Assembly (NCBI GenBank): GCA_937132085.1
Contig: CAKZNV010000117.1
Coordinates: forward strand, 1-48,702
Origin: an uncultured Rubritalea sp.
GTDB lineage: Bacteria > Verrucomicrobiota > Verrucomicrobiia > Verrucomicrobiales > Akkermansiaceae
DNA length: 48,702 nt
Direction of reading: 5' to 3'
Shown: positions 1 to 8,592 of the stretch, in pieces
How positions within the stretch are numbered: the first letter of the stretch is position 1
How the letters are laid out: every line of letters begins with the position of its first letter
Notes under the pieces: model-generated
The model's input: only the letters and a program-made list of their open reading frames with translations
The model's database searches: none
What the model was told of the DNA's origin: nothing
Translations under genes and position numbers: made by a program

Positions 1-980
1 AGACTGATGTCTTCTTTGCTAAGATGCTGGAACACGTTCTGCTCTTCTTCTGACAGATTCATACTCGTTCTAGGCATGGGTGCGTTCTGTGGAATTTCAA
101 ATAATGGCAGCGTCGAAAAGTCATCGAGAATGTCTTCTGCCTTGGTAATCAATGTTGCTCCCTGCCTGATCAAGTGATTACAGCCAGCAGAAGTTGGTCG
201 GTCTATCGGTCCTGGAACTGCATAAATCGGCTTTCCCATCTCAGTCGCCAGATTAGCAGTAATCATGCTTCCGGACCATTGAGGACACTCGACAACTAAG
301 GTCGCATTCGACCAGCCAGCGACGATCCTGTTACGCATAGGAAATGTCTTTTTGTCTGGTGTGGTATTGAGTGGGAATTCTGACACCACAGCCCCATAAC
401 CGCCTGCGATTTTCTCCGCTAGTGCCATGTTCTCTGGCGGATAAATCTGCCCTAAACCAGAGCCGATCACTGCGATCGTTCTGCCATTTCCAGCGATCGC
501 TCCCTCATGAGAATAGGTGTCTATGCCTCTAGCCATCCCTGAAATAATCGTGAATCCTGCGGAAGCTAGCTGCAGAGCTAACTTGCGTGCTGTTTCTCTA
601 CCGTAGTTCGATGTTTTCCTAGACCCCACCATAGAAATCGAGTGTTTATCCATCTCACTGAGAGTCCCCCAGACATAGAGTGCGAGTGGAGGATCATACA
701 TGTTGCGCAAGCTGGATGGATAATTATCATCTGACTCAATCACTATCTTAATGTCTCTGGAACTAGCTTCATCGAGCTCCTTACTGAGATCGATATAGTT
801 CTCCCAACCCGTAAGAATCTTAGCTGTCTCATTGCCGATTCCCTGAACCTGGGTCAGCGCATTGTTAGATGCTTTTAGTATCGCCTGAGCCGAACCAAAA
901 CACTCTAACAATCTACGCACCCTCACAGGACCTATCTTAGGCAACATGTTAAGAGCAATGACAGCTTCACGATTTTCCAT
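1..980 (-). CDS. dprA: DNA-processing protein DprA (partial, 3' end outside window)
   Basis: DprA/Smf loads RecA on incoming single-stranded DNA during natural transformation. I read 326 codons on the minus strand from the ATG at 980 to the window edge. The N-terminus has a helix-hairpin-helix-like region (PKIGPVRVRRLLECFG, then VQGIGNETAK). The Rossmann-like core follows with the family hallmarks MVGSRKTSNYGRE, SGMARGIDTYSHEGAI, AVIGSGL, YPPEN, FPLNTTPDKKTFPMRNRI and the SGSMITANLA segment. Near the edge the chain enters a C-terminal winged-helix-type region (NLSEEEQNVFQHL). Nothing suggests it is broken; only its stop lies outside. No other competence gene is visible nearby. The family assignment is very secure, while an actual role in transformation is inferred. 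Confidence 0.95.
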   Translation of the reverse strand, partial: MENREAVIALNMLPKIGPVRVRRLLECFGSAQAILKASNNALTQVQGIGNETAKILTGWENYIDLSKELDEASSRDIKIVIESDDNYPSSLRNMYDPPLALYVWGTLSEMDKHSISMVGSRKTSNYGRETARKLALQLASAGFTIISGMARGIDTYSHEGAIAGNGRTIAVIGSGLGQIYPPENMALAEKIAGGYGAVVSEFPLNTTPDKKTFPMRNRIVAGWSNATLVVECPQWSGSMITANLATEMGKPIYAVPGPIDRPTSAGCNHLIRQGATLITKAEDILDDFSTLPLFEIPQNAPMPRTSMNLSEEEQNVFQHLSKEDIS

Positions 981-987
981 TGCTATA

Positions 988-1015
988 AGTATTGCCAATT
1001 TCAACTCGTTAGCAA
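988..1015 (-). promoter_or_regulatory. Candidate dprA promoter (leaderless)
   Basis: On the minus strand TTGCTA (1015-1010) and AATACT (993-988) are separated by 16 nt, each matching 4 of 6 sigma70 consensus positions. Only 7 nt separate the -10 box from the ATG, so transcription would start at or next to the start codon. Assigned by eye. Confidence 0.35.
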
Positions 1016-1108
1016 GAACTTGAGATAATATTAAACTATTCTTACTAAGTTCTAGCGTATGAGAGCATCACGAAGTCAGTCTTTTTTTCGTATGCAATTT
1101 CTCCATAC

Positions 1109-1117
1109 TGGTATAAC
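1109..1117 (+). promoter_or_regulatory. Extended -10 promoter of the LolD-like gene (leaderless)
   Basis: TGGTATAAC is an extended -10 element (TGn plus TATAAC) whose last base lies 8 nt before the ATG at 1126. No good -35 box is seen, as is usual for extended -10 promoters. It implies a transcript with essentially no leader. Confidence 0.4.
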
Positions 1118-1125
1118 TAGTAAGC

Positions 1126-1791
1126 ATGAACAAGGTAATCATCACCGCTCAAGAGCTGCATAGAGGCTACAAAGTCGGCAAAAAAACTGTCGAAGTCCTC
1201 AAAGGAATCGACCTAGAGATCCTCCAAGGAGAAAAGGTATTCCTCTGTGGTCCGAGTGGTGCAGGAAAGACCACGCTCATGTATACGCTCGCGGGTCTAG
1301 AAGTTCCTGACCGTGGTGAAGTCCTCATCGAAGACCAAAACCTCTACACTCTTTCCAAGCGCAAGCAATCTAAGCTACGTAATGCGAAGATGTCCTATAT
1401 CTTCCAAAACTACTACCTACTACCTGAGCTCACGGCTATTGAGAATGTGCTAGTCCCTGCTCTCATCGGAGGAAAAGATCGCCAAAAAGAAGCGAAAGAA
1501 ATTCTCACTCGTGTAGGCCTAAGTCACCGACTCGATCACCTCCCTGCCGAACTCAGCGGAGGCGAGCAGCAACGTGTTGCCATCGCTAGAGCACTGGTCA
1601 ATGACCCACAAATCATCTTCGCCGATGAGCCAACAGGAAACCTAGATTCCAAAAACGGCAGCGAAGTCATGAACATGCTGTTAGAACTATCGGATGAATA
1701 CAACGCAACACTCGTAGTAGTCACTCACGACCCAGAACTAGCCAAGCTAGGCGACCGTGTCCTCACTGTCACTGATGGAAAAATCGACTAA
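1126..1791 (+). CDS. LolD/MacB-type ABC transporter ATP-binding protein
   Basis: This 221-residue nucleotide-binding domain has all ATPase motifs: Walker A GPSGAGKTT (42-50), Q-loop Q94, signature LSGGEQQR (143-150), Walker B IIFADE (163-168) with the following PTGNLDS, and switch His201. Length and the GEQQRVAIARALVNDP stretch fit the LolD/MacB/FtsE-like group, which powers lipoprotein release or efflux from the inner membrane. No permease gene lies on either side: upstream is divergent dprA and downstream a secreted protein of unknown function. The membrane partner must therefore be encoded elsewhere, and the transported substrate cannot be named. LolD is the most likely specific identity, but MacB-type ATPases are hard to separate by eye. 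Confidence 0.88.
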   Translation: MNKVIITAQELHRGYKVGKKTVEVLKGIDLEILQGEKVFLCGPSGAGKTTLMYTLAGLEVPDRGEVLIEDQNLYTLSKRKQSKLRNAKMSYIFQNYYLLPELTAIENVLVPALIGGKDRQKEAKEILTRVGLSHRLDHLPAELSGGEQQRVAIARALVNDPQIIFADEPTGNLDSKNGSEVMNMLLELSDEYNATLVVVTHDPELAKLGDRVLTVTDGKID

Positions 1792-1830
1792 AGCATCGCA
1801 CTAATCTCACTCAACATTAAAAAACCACTT

Positions 1831-3090
1831 ATGAAAATTACTCTTATACTTTCACTTTTCCTTACATCATTCCTTTCTGCTGTAGAATTACTACCCAAGG
1901 ATATTCACGGGATTTGGAAAATAGAGCTCGGACCAGAAGTAAAAGAAGAAGGTTTCACCATTAAGTCTGAAATTATCTCTTACTTGCTCGAAGATGGTTC
2001 CTGCTATGAAGAAGCCCTTTTTAACATCTACCTTGATGAGGCCGACACCAAGATCCTCACCTATGGAGGGATTGAAACAGCTAGCTGGACAATCAAAGAC
2101 GGCAAACTAATCTCTAAGACGGTCAAAAGCGCTGATAACATCTTATTTTCCAGCCTAGATCCAGCTGTATTGAAAGAAGTTATGGCGGTAATGAAAGAGG
2201 ATGAAGATGACGAATCAAGCTACTCTTTAGTCTCCAAAACCGCCGACAAATTGGTGTTCAAAGACGATGAAGGAGAGTCGACTTTGATTTATACTAGATG
2301 CACAGATGAAAAGTATCAATCATTGCTGGCGCTGAAGAACAAAAAAGATCTAGAACCTCTGCTCAAGTCTCCTGATAAGCTAGAAAAAGAAGAACGACCT
2401 CTTGTTGACCTCCAGCTAAGACGCTTCTCACGTTCTGTTTTAAAAACGGAAGGATTCCGCTCCGCTCCTCATTTACCAACCTTCTCGAAACGCTCAGAAG
2501 AAACAATGACTCTACGTCCTCGTAGAGAGATATTAGACCGATTGTTTTGTAACTATGTTGTCAGTTTCTGGATAACGATGCCTGAAGAACAATTACCTAG
2601 TAAGAAATTAAAAACCTTAATTGAGAAGCTTGGGCTCACAGAAAAGCTGACTCAAAAAGAAAAAGACATTCTCGCAATGAGCCGAAAAGATGCGAACGCA
2701 AGACACATGGACGGAGTCGGCTGGAAAATGGAGAATATGTTCGCTCTCGCATGGATACTAGGAATGGAGATGTGCCCTGAAGTAAATGACGCCCAAGCAG
2801 GAGATGCCGTGGCAGGAGCGTTGATACCATTTATCACCAAAGAGCTGCAATCTCTAGTAGGTGGAAACCCTCTTAAATTTACCCGATCTCCACTGGAAGT
2901 CATCCAGCTTGAAGACATCTTCTACTGCGCTCACAATGCCGTTCGCTCTGCCCAGACTAGAGCTAAAAATACAGTCCCTAAAGGCTTTCATCCTATTCTG
3001 AATGGTGGTGTCATTAGTGAGAAGCGTCATGCCCTCACATGGGCTTTATCTCCTAAGGTGAAGTGGGAGGACACAGATCTAAGCACTTAA
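1831..3090 (+). CDS. Secreted protein of unknown function
   Basis: A 419-residue protein with a short signal peptide (hydrophobic 4-17, probable cut after LSAVE region). Residues about 24-170 look like a beta-rich lipocalin-type module (HGIWKIEL near the start, GGIETASWTIKDGKL in the middle), a pattern common in small 'does it differ from expected composition' secreted domains, but I cannot name the family. The C-terminal part is helical, charged and rich in Lys/Glu, and resembles nothing I recognise. The gene follows the ABC ATPase by 39 nt on the same strand and could be co-transcribed. The ATG at 1831 is chosen because it begins the signal peptide directly. No Shine-Dalgarno sequence precedes it. 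Confidence 0.7.
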   Translation: MKITLILSLFLTSFLSAVELLPKDIHGIWKIELGPEVKEEGFTIKSEIISYLLEDGSCYEEALFNIYLDEADTKILTYGGIETASWTIKDGKLISKTVKSADNILFSSLDPAVLKEVMAVMKEDEDDESSYSLVSKTADKLVFKDDEGESTLIYTRCTDEKYQSLLALKNKKDLEPLLKSPDKLEKEERPLVDLQLRRFSRSVLKTEGFRSAPHLPTFSKRSEETMTLRPRREILDRLFCNYVVSFWITMPEEQLPSKKLKTLIEKLGLTEKLTQKEKDILAMSRKDANARHMDGVGWKMENMFALAWILGMEMCPEVNDAQAGDAVAGALIPFITKELQSLVGGNPLKFTRSPLEVIQLEDIFYCAHNAVRSAQTRAKNTVPKGFHPILNGGVISEKRHALTWALSPKVKWEDTDLST

Positions 3091-3211
3091 ATTCTGCTAA
3101 TAACCCATCTATTGAATTTGATGTAAATTGATTAATTTAAGGTCATTAAATGGCATGTATTTTATCAATTTACCTATTGTGTAATACAAAATAAACATTA
3201 GCGTATTACTC

Positions 3212-4801
3212 ATGTTTAAAAATTCAATTAGATTTGCTGCCTTAGCTCTCGCTAGCTGCGCTAGTCTCGCCACGGCACAGACCGACAAGCCCAACATCGT
3301 TTTCATCTTAGCGGATGATCTCGGCTATGGCGAAGTAGGCTGCTACGGCCAAAACAAGATCAAGACTCCTCACATTGACAAGCTCGCCACTGAGGGAATG
3401 AAATTCACTCAGCACTATACTGGAGCTCCAGTCTGCGCCCCTGCTCGCTGTGTCCTCATGACTGGCCAGCACCTCGCACACGCTGAGATCCGTGGTAATC
3501 GTGACTCGGGTAATGGCCAGAAATTCCCAGGTCAGTGGCCAATGACAGCAGACGCACTTACCATCGCAGAGGTGCTCAAGGATGCGGGCTATGTGACTGG
3601 CGCCTTTGGTAAATGGGGACTCGGTCCGTCTGACTCATCAGGCTCACCAATCAAGCAAGGCTTTGACCGCTTCTATGGCTATAATTGTCAGCGTAATGCA
3701 CACAGCTTCTATCCTCCTTTTCTAGATAGTGATGAAGCAGAAGTTACTATCAACAAAAACCCGATTCCTGGACATGCTCAAAAGAGAAAAGGTCCAGTAA
3801 GTGCTGATGACTATCGTGCAGAAAACTACTCAGCTGATTTCGTTCTAGAAGAAGCCGTCAAGTTTATCGATAAGAACAAGGATAAGCCATTCTTCCTCTA
3901 CCTACCATTCTTAGAACCCCACGTTTCTATGCAACCACCAAAGGTTTGGGTCGATTACTACCCAAAAGAATGGGACGACGAAAAGCTCGGCGGAAAAGGT
4001 GTTTACCGTGGTCAGTGTGGATACCTTCCTCATGACAGACCTCGTGCAGCGTATGCAGCAATGATTTCAGATCTGGATGAGCATGTAGGAACTATCGTAG
4101 CTCGATTAAAGAAACATGACCTAGAAAAGAACACCATCATCATCTTCACATCAGACAACGGAACAACTCACCAAGGTGGCGACCCTAAGTTCCACATCGG
4201 TGGTTGTGATGCTGAGTTCTTTAATTCTACTGCTGGTCTAAAAGGCTATAAAGGCAGCTGCTACGAAGGTGGAATCCGTATCCCATGTGTCGTCAAATGG
4301 CCAGGTATCATCAAGCCAGGCACGACAGCTACTGAACCAACATACTTCCCTGATTGGTTCCCTACTTTAGCTAAGATCGGCAACGCAAAGGTCCCTGCTG
4401 AGATTAAACTAGATGGCATCGACATGAACCCAGTATTCAAAGGTGAGACTGCTCCTAAGCGTCATGAACTAATGATCTGGGACTTCCATAACTACGGCGG
4501 AATCATCGCTATCCGTGACGGAAAGTGGAAAGCTCTTCGTAGAAACCTTCTCAATACCAAGCGTGGTTCAAAGTGGGAACTCTATGATCTCGATACCGAT
4601 GCTGAGGAAAAGAATGACCTCGCTGAAAAGCATGGAGACATCGTCAAGAGACTCGAGAAAGCATGGCTTGATACGAGAACCGTCGAAGACGACTTCAAGA
4701 TCCCATTCGTAGACGGCAAAGAAGAAATCCCAGCTAAAGTCGAAAAACAAAAGCCAACGAAGAAGCCAGGTAGAAAACCTGCTAAGAAGACAGCTAAATA
4801 A
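3212..4801 (+). CDS. Arylsulfatase-type sulfatase (formylglycine-dependent), secreted
   Basis: Sulfatases of this family hydrolyse sulfate esters, in Verrucomicrobiota often on algal or animal polysaccharides. The 529-residue protein has a signal peptide (1-22, AxA-like site ATA), metal-binding Asp35-Asp36 (ADDLGYGE), and the signature CAPAR at 75-79. Cys75 is therefore the residue converted to formylglycine. Further family features are GKWGLG, the FTSDNGTTHQGG metal-site segment and the LKGYKGSCYEGGIRIP stretch before the C-terminal subdomain. The last 25 residues are unusual, being very rich in Lys and Pro (KPTKKPGRKPAKKTAK). No maturase or carbohydrate-utilisation genes flank it, so the substrate is unknown. 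A terminator follows at 4854. Confidence 0.93.
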   Translation: MFKNSIRFAALALASCASLATAQTDKPNIVFILADDLGYGEVGCYGQNKIKTPHIDKLATEGMKFTQHYTGAPVCAPARCVLMTGQHLAHAEIRGNRDSGNGQKFPGQWPMTADALTIAEVLKDAGYVTGAFGKWGLGPSDSSGSPIKQGFDRFYGYNCQRNAHSFYPPFLDSDEAEVTINKNPIPGHAQKRKGPVSADDYRAENYSADFVLEEAVKFIDKNKDKPFFLYLPFLEPHVSMQPPKVWVDYYPKEWDDEKLGGKGVYRGQCGYLPHDRPRAAYAAMISDLDEHVGTIVARLKKHDLEKNTIIIFTSDNGTTHQGGDPKFHIGGCDAEFFNSTAGLKGYKGSCYEGGIRIPCVVKWPGIIKPGTTATEPTYFPDWFPTLAKIGNAKVPAEIKLDGIDMNPVFKGETAPKRHELMIWDFHNYGGIIAIRDGKWKALRRNLLNTKRGSKWELYDLDTDAEEKNDLAEKHGDIVKRLEKAWLDTRTVEDDFKIPFVDGKEEIPAKVEKQKPTKKPGRKPAKKTAK

Positions 4802-4853
4802 AACCCTACTTAGTTTACTAGATAACAGATCTAGTGAAGTAACTATTTAACGT

Positions 4854-4889
4854 AAAAAAGCTCGATCTCTAAAGAGATCGAGCCTTTTT
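4854..4889. terminator. Bidirectional terminator between sulfatase and pseudopilin genes
   Basis: A 10-11 bp perfect stem (CTCGATCTCT at 4861-4870 pairing with AGAGATCGAG at 4873-4882, plus G4860-C83) is flanked by an A-run on the left and a T-run on the right. It can stop transcripts from both convergent genes. Confidence 0.85.
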
Positions 4890-4914
4890 ATAAGAAGTTC
4901 TAACTAATAAGTTC

Positions 4915-5529
4915 TTATGGCTTTTCCCAGGTGCGCACATCGTCTTCTGTGCCGAGCTCTCCATCTGCTCCAGCACTGACACCTACTACGCTTGCTTGAA
5001 TATTTTCATCAATTCCTTCTAGCTTCATTCCATCTGGCTTAAAGTCGTAATCGATCGCTAAATAGATAGGATTACCCCAAGAGTCTACTAGAGCCACTGG
5101 CACATCACTGGCGTCAACCTTCATTCCATTTATCTGATTTTTCTTAGCCTTGTTAACATCTAGAAAACGCCTCTGATTCGTGTTAAATTCATCTTCTTCG
5201 CCTGTGAGTATAAGAATGAATTTTTGCTCTGCGCTATCAAGAGCGAAAAACTTATCAGCCGTAGGTGATAAAGATTTAGGATAATATCCATACTCTTCCT
5301 TGAAGTCTTCACATGCTTTGACTGCTGTCTGAGCTAACAGATGAGACTCACTTTTACGGCCATTTTCTAAATACCTTGTTATCGCTCCATATGAAATCGA
5401 AGCAAGTGTAGCAATAATAGCGAGCACGACTAGTAGCTCAACAAGTGTGAAGCCCTTTCTTTGGGAGCGATTGACTCGTGAAAATTTAGGTCTGGATAGT
5501 CGGCTATCTTGAGTAGGATGAAGTTTCAT
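4915..5529 (-). CDS. Type II secretion/type IV pilin-like pseudopilin (PulG/GspG-like)
   Basis: The 204-residue protein has a class III prepilin signal: a basic leader ending RSQRKG, cleavage expected between Gly26 and Phe27, then FTLVELLVVLAIIATLA with the conserved Glu at position +5 (Glu31). The C-terminal half has the GspG-type fold cues DSWGNPIYL and a late Gly/Asp-rich segment (GADGELGTEDDVRTW) matching the calcium-binding region of major pseudopilins. The leader is longer than usual. It stands alone here, convergent to the sulfatase, with no secretion ATPase, inner-membrane platform or prepilin peptidase gene beside it. Such solitary pseudopilin genes are frequent in Verrucomicrobiota and Planctomycetes. 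A true secretion role is inferred only. Confidence 0.88.
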   Translation of the reverse strand: MKLHPTQDSRLSRPKFSRVNRSQRKGFTLVELLVVLAIIATLASISYGAITRYLENGRKSESHLLAQTAVKACEDFKEEYGYYPKSLSPTADKFFALDSAEQKFILILTGEEDEFNTNQRRFLDVNKAKKNQINGMKVDASDVPVALVDSWGNPIYLAIDYDFKPDGMKLEGIDENIQASVVGVSAGADGELGTEDDVRTWEKP

Positions 5530-5636
5530 GGAATGTATGGTTATAAGTTTGTATCTATTATGTATGTAGATTTATCCTTAAAATCTCGCATATTCAGAAC
5601 CGCAAATCTAGCAGTAAATTAGCAATTCTCACTCAC

Positions 5637-5658
5637 TCTGACTAAATATAAAGTCAGA
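5637..5658. repeat. Perfect inverted repeat upstream of the aldehyde dehydrogenase gene
   Basis: TCTGACT (5637-5643) and AGTCAGA (5652-5658) form a perfect 7-bp inverted repeat with an 8-nt AT spacer, between two divergent genes. It lies just upstream of the -35-like TTGACA and could be an operator. It lacks a T-run, so a terminator is unlikely. Confidence 0.35.
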
Positions 5659-5690
5659 CATACGAGAATAGCACATCTAGTCCCCTCCTC

Positions 5691-5718
5691 TTGACACTAG
5701 TTAGATCACCACTACAAG
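5691..5718 (+). promoter_or_regulatory. Candidate promoter of the aldehyde dehydrogenase gene (leaderless)
   Basis: A consensus TTGACA (5691-5696) is followed after 16 nt by TACAAG (5713-5718), which matches 4 of 6 -10 positions. The -10 box ends 7 nt before the ATG at 5726, again implying a leaderless transcript. Confidence 0.4.
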
Positions 5719-5725
5719 TATCTCC

Positions 5726-7285
5726 ATGCTTACAGGAAAATCATTTATAGGGAACTCACGCGGTGCTGGATCAGACATCTGTGGATCAGGAATTAACCCA
5801 GCCAATGGAGAAAAACTCTCTCCAGATACCATCGCAGCAACGAGTCAAGAGGTGCAATATGCTCTCAACATAGCAGAGGAAGCATTCTTCGTTTACAGAC
5901 AGAAATCTGGCGCTGAAAAAGCGACATTTCTCCGAGCGATAGCGACTAACATCGAAGCTAGAATCGAAGAGATAGTAGCACGTGGACCACTAGAGTCAGG
6001 ACTGCCTGAAGGCCGCATGAGAGGAGAAACTGGACGCACTACAGGTCAGCTCCGCATGTTCGCAGACCTTCTTGATGAAGGTTCATGGCTAGACGCTCGC
6101 ATCGACACAGCACAGCCAGACCGTGCTCCTATTCCTAAAGTAGATCTCCGCTCTATGCTCACAGGCCTCGGCCCAGTAGCAGTGTTCTGCGCATCGAACT
6201 TCCCTCTCGCATTTTCAACAGCTGGAGGCGATACAGCATCAGCATTAGCGGCTGGTTGCCCAGTCGTAGTCGTTGCTCACTCAGCGCATCCAGGTCTCGC
6301 TGAAATCGTCGCCGAAGCTATCACTGAAGCTGCAAACCAGACAGACATGCCAGAAGGCGTCTTCTCTCTACTCTTCAGCGGTGGATACTCAGTTGGCCAG
6401 ACCGTGGTAGCCGCACCTGAGATCAAAGCTGTCGGCTTTACAGGATCACTCAAAGGAGGCAGAGCACTCATGGATATCGCCGCCGCTCGTCCAGAGCCTA
6501 TCCCAGTTTTTGCTGAGATGAGCGCTATCAATCCGGTAGCGATTCTCCCAAGCGCCCTAGGCGACAACAGCGAATCACTCGCTACGGCAGCATCAGGCTC
6601 ACTCACACTAGGCGTAGGCCAGTTCTGCACGAACCCAGGACTATTCTTCATCCCATCTGAAGGCGCAGAAGCATTCACAGAGAAATTTGTAGAACTCACT
6701 AAGCAGGTCGCACCAGCCACTATGCTCCACGGTGGAATTTGCGACTCCTATAAAAACGGAATCTACGCACTGAACGATCAGCCAAACGTCGAGACACTTC
6801 TTCTCGTAGAGCACGATCAGTTCGGAGCTGCAGCCCCTGCGATCTTCCGAGCTACTACACAAGAATTCGTTAGCAACAAAGTTCTCTCTAGCGAAGTCTT
6901 CGGACCAGCGACACTCATCGTTACCTACCAAGACCACGACGAACTCCTCGCACTTGCTGAGTATATTGATGGCCAGCTCACCACATCCATTTTCGGAAAT
7001 GAAACTGATGACATCGCGGAGCTCATTAGCGTTCTTGACCGTAAATCTGGTAGAGTGATCTTCAACCAGTTCCCAACTGGCGTCGAAGTCTGCCCATCCA
7101 TGGTTCATGGAGGCCCATACCCTGCCACATCGGACGGTCGCAGCACCTCAGTAGGCACTATGGCAATCTTCCGCTACACCAGATCAGTCAGCTACCAAAA
7201 CTTCCCTCAGTTAGCACTCCCAGCAGAGCTACAAGACCAAAATCCACTCGGCATTAAACGCCTAGTAAACGGCAAATCTGAGTGA
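5726..7285 (+). CDS. 2,5-dioxovalerate (2-oxoglutarate semialdehyde) dehydrogenase
   Basis: An aldehyde dehydrogenase of 519 residues. The catalytic Cys is Cys301 in GVGQFCTNPG and the general base Glu is Glu264 in VFAEMSAINPV. The cofactor region includes ASNFPLAFSTAGGDTASALAAGCPVV and the FTGSLKGGRAL segment. The stretches SNFPLAFS and FCTNPGL are characteristic of the NAD(P)+-dependent 2-oxoglutarate-semialdehyde dehydrogenases. These enzymes oxidise 2,5-dioxopentanoate to 2-oxoglutarate at the end of non-phosphorylating pentose, hexuronate or hydroxyproline degradation. None of the upstream pathway enzymes is adjacent, so the physiological substrate route is unknown. The gene is monocistronic, with its own likely promoter and a terminator at 7305-7338. 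Subfamily is likely but not proven. Confidence 0.87.
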   Translation: MLTGKSFIGNSRGAGSDICGSGINPANGEKLSPDTIAATSQEVQYALNIAEEAFFVYRQKSGAEKATFLRAIATNIEARIEEIVARGPLESGLPEGRMRGETGRTTGQLRMFADLLDEGSWLDARIDTAQPDRAPIPKVDLRSMLTGLGPVAVFCASNFPLAFSTAGGDTASALAAGCPVVVVAHSAHPGLAEIVAEAITEAANQTDMPEGVFSLLFSGGYSVGQTVVAAPEIKAVGFTGSLKGGRALMDIAAARPEPIPVFAEMSAINPVAILPSALGDNSESLATAASGSLTLGVGQFCTNPGLFFIPSEGAEAFTEKFVELTKQVAPATMLHGGICDSYKNGIYALNDQPNVETLLLVEHDQFGAAAPAIFRATTQEFVSNKVLSSEVFGPATLIVTYQDHDELLALAEYIDGQLTTSIFGNETDDIAELISVLDRKSGRVIFNQFPTGVEVCPSMVHGGPYPATSDGRSTSVGTMAIFRYTRSVSYQNFPQLALPAELQDQNPLGIKRLVNGKSE

Positions 7286-7304
7286 TATCTGTTAGAGAAA
7301 ATCG

Positions 7305-7338
7305 ATTCGCCTGTTAGCCATTAGCAGGTGAATTTTTG
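7305..7338 (+). terminator. Rho-independent terminator after the aldehyde dehydrogenase gene
   Basis: ATTCGCCTG (7305-7313) pairs with CAGGTGAAT (7325-7333) through 9 bp including one G-T wobble, followed by a T-run. Confidence 0.7.
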
Positions 7339-7443
7339 TTACCCATATCTGAAATACTTAGCAATCTACACAAAACCTCTTGCCAGCTTTTTCTATCTGG
7401 TCTAGTATATTGTTAGAAATAGATTTTTTTATTTTGCAAACGA

Positions 7444-8592
7444 ATGTCTGACAAAACCTGTAATAACTTCAAAGATGAACAAAGGCGCCTGCCAAAATGG
7501 TTGCGCCGAGTCACTGGTTATATTCAAGAAAAGATCCAAGAACCAGAAGATGATCTCATCGTTGAACTTGAAACAGTAGACCCAAAACCAGAGATTCTAA
7601 CAAGACCACCTAAGATAGGTCTCGCTCTCGGATGTGGTGGAGCTAAATCCCTCGCTCACATGGGCGTCTTGAAAGTCCTAACAGAACACAACATCCCCAT
7701 CCATGCCGTAGCTGGAACTAGTATGGGTGCATACATCGGAGCACTCTGGGCCACTGGCCATACTATCGATGAAATGTATGATCTCGCTGCAGAGATGATC
7801 GATCCAGACTCGCTAAAAAAGCTAGCCGACCCGATCATTCCACCGATCAAAGGCATCTACTATGGTAACAAAGTAAAAGAGCATCTTAGACGCTCCATCG
7901 GTGATGTCACCTTTGAAGAACTAGACAGAAAACTCTATATTATTTCAGCCAATCTCAACAACTTTGAGCGAATCGTGTTCCGTTCTGGCAGTGTCTTAGA
8001 TGCTGTTCATGCCAGCTGCGCTATGCCTGGCATCATCGCTCCTGTAGAGATCGATGGCAAACGCTGTGTCGATGGAGGTGTCGCTGACCCAGTGCCAGTA
8101 GGCTCACTACGTAAATTCGCAGACGTAGACAGAATCATCGCCGTCAGCACAACGACTACTTTAGAAGATATCGACACTTTAGCGAAAGCCACTGTCACAG
8201 CCGAACGTGAAGAAGCGCTCAACCGCTCTTGGTGGCAGAACAAGATGTCTAGCCTCAATAAAAAGCTCAACCCAGCGGCGAAGGGCAACATTTTAGACAA
8301 CCTAAGCCGTAGCCTTACCATCTCACAGATACGCATCGCCTATGATGCCTGTAAACGAGCAGACCTTGCCATCCAGCCAGTCTGCCACGGATGCCATTGG
8401 CATGAGTATTCCAACTTTGAAAAATTTATCGACCTAGGAGAAGAGACAGCACTCAGCCAGATCGGCTCCATCAAAAAACTGTTAGAGCCTATACCTGTAG
8501 AAACACCTGTTACTACTCCACCAGATATAACTACCAATCATGAAGCCACCAAAAAATACATGGTGGGAGAAAGCGTCGCCAAGCGAAATTAA
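7444..8592 (+). CDS. Patatin-like phospholipase / lipid acyl hydrolase
   Basis: A 382-residue member of the bacterial patatin (RssA/NTE-type) family, Ser-Asp dyad hydrolases that release fatty acids from phospholipids or other lipids. The oxyanion-hole glycine loop is GLALGCGGAKSLAHMG (59-74), the nucleophile elbow GTSMG gives Ser93, and the dyad Asp is Asp210 in CVDGGVADPVPVG. It has no signal peptide, so it is probably cytoplasmic or peripheral. The 55-residue N-terminus and about 150-residue C-terminus are extra to the core. It is the first gene of a five-gene fatty-acid degradation operon; its end overlaps the next gene by 53 bp. This supports a role in freeing acyl chains for beta-oxidation, which is an inference from context. 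Confidence 0.88.
   Translation: MSDKTCNNFKDEQRRLPKWLRRVTGYIQEKIQEPEDDLIVELETVDPKPEILTRPPKIGLALGCGGAKSLAHMGVLKVLTEHNIPIHAVAGTSMGAYIGALWATGHTIDEMYDLAAEMIDPDSLKKLADPIIPPIKGIYYGNKVKEHLRRSIGDVTFEELDRKLYIISANLNNFERIVFRSGSVLDAVHASCAMPGIIAPVEIDGKRCVDGGVADPVPVGSLRKFADVDRIIAVSTTTTLEDIDTLAKATVTAEREEALNRSWWQNKMSSLNKKLNPAAKGNILDNLSRSLTISQIRIAYDACKRADLAIQPVCHGCHWHEYSNFEKFIDLGEETALSQIGSIKKLLEPIPVETPVTTPPDITTNHEATKKYMVGESVAKRN

Noticed and set aside
6277-7108. Antisense frames of 147 and 155 codons across the aldehyde dehydrogenase gene
   Set aside because: They lie within a complete, well-conserved enzyme gene and their translations resemble no protein family.
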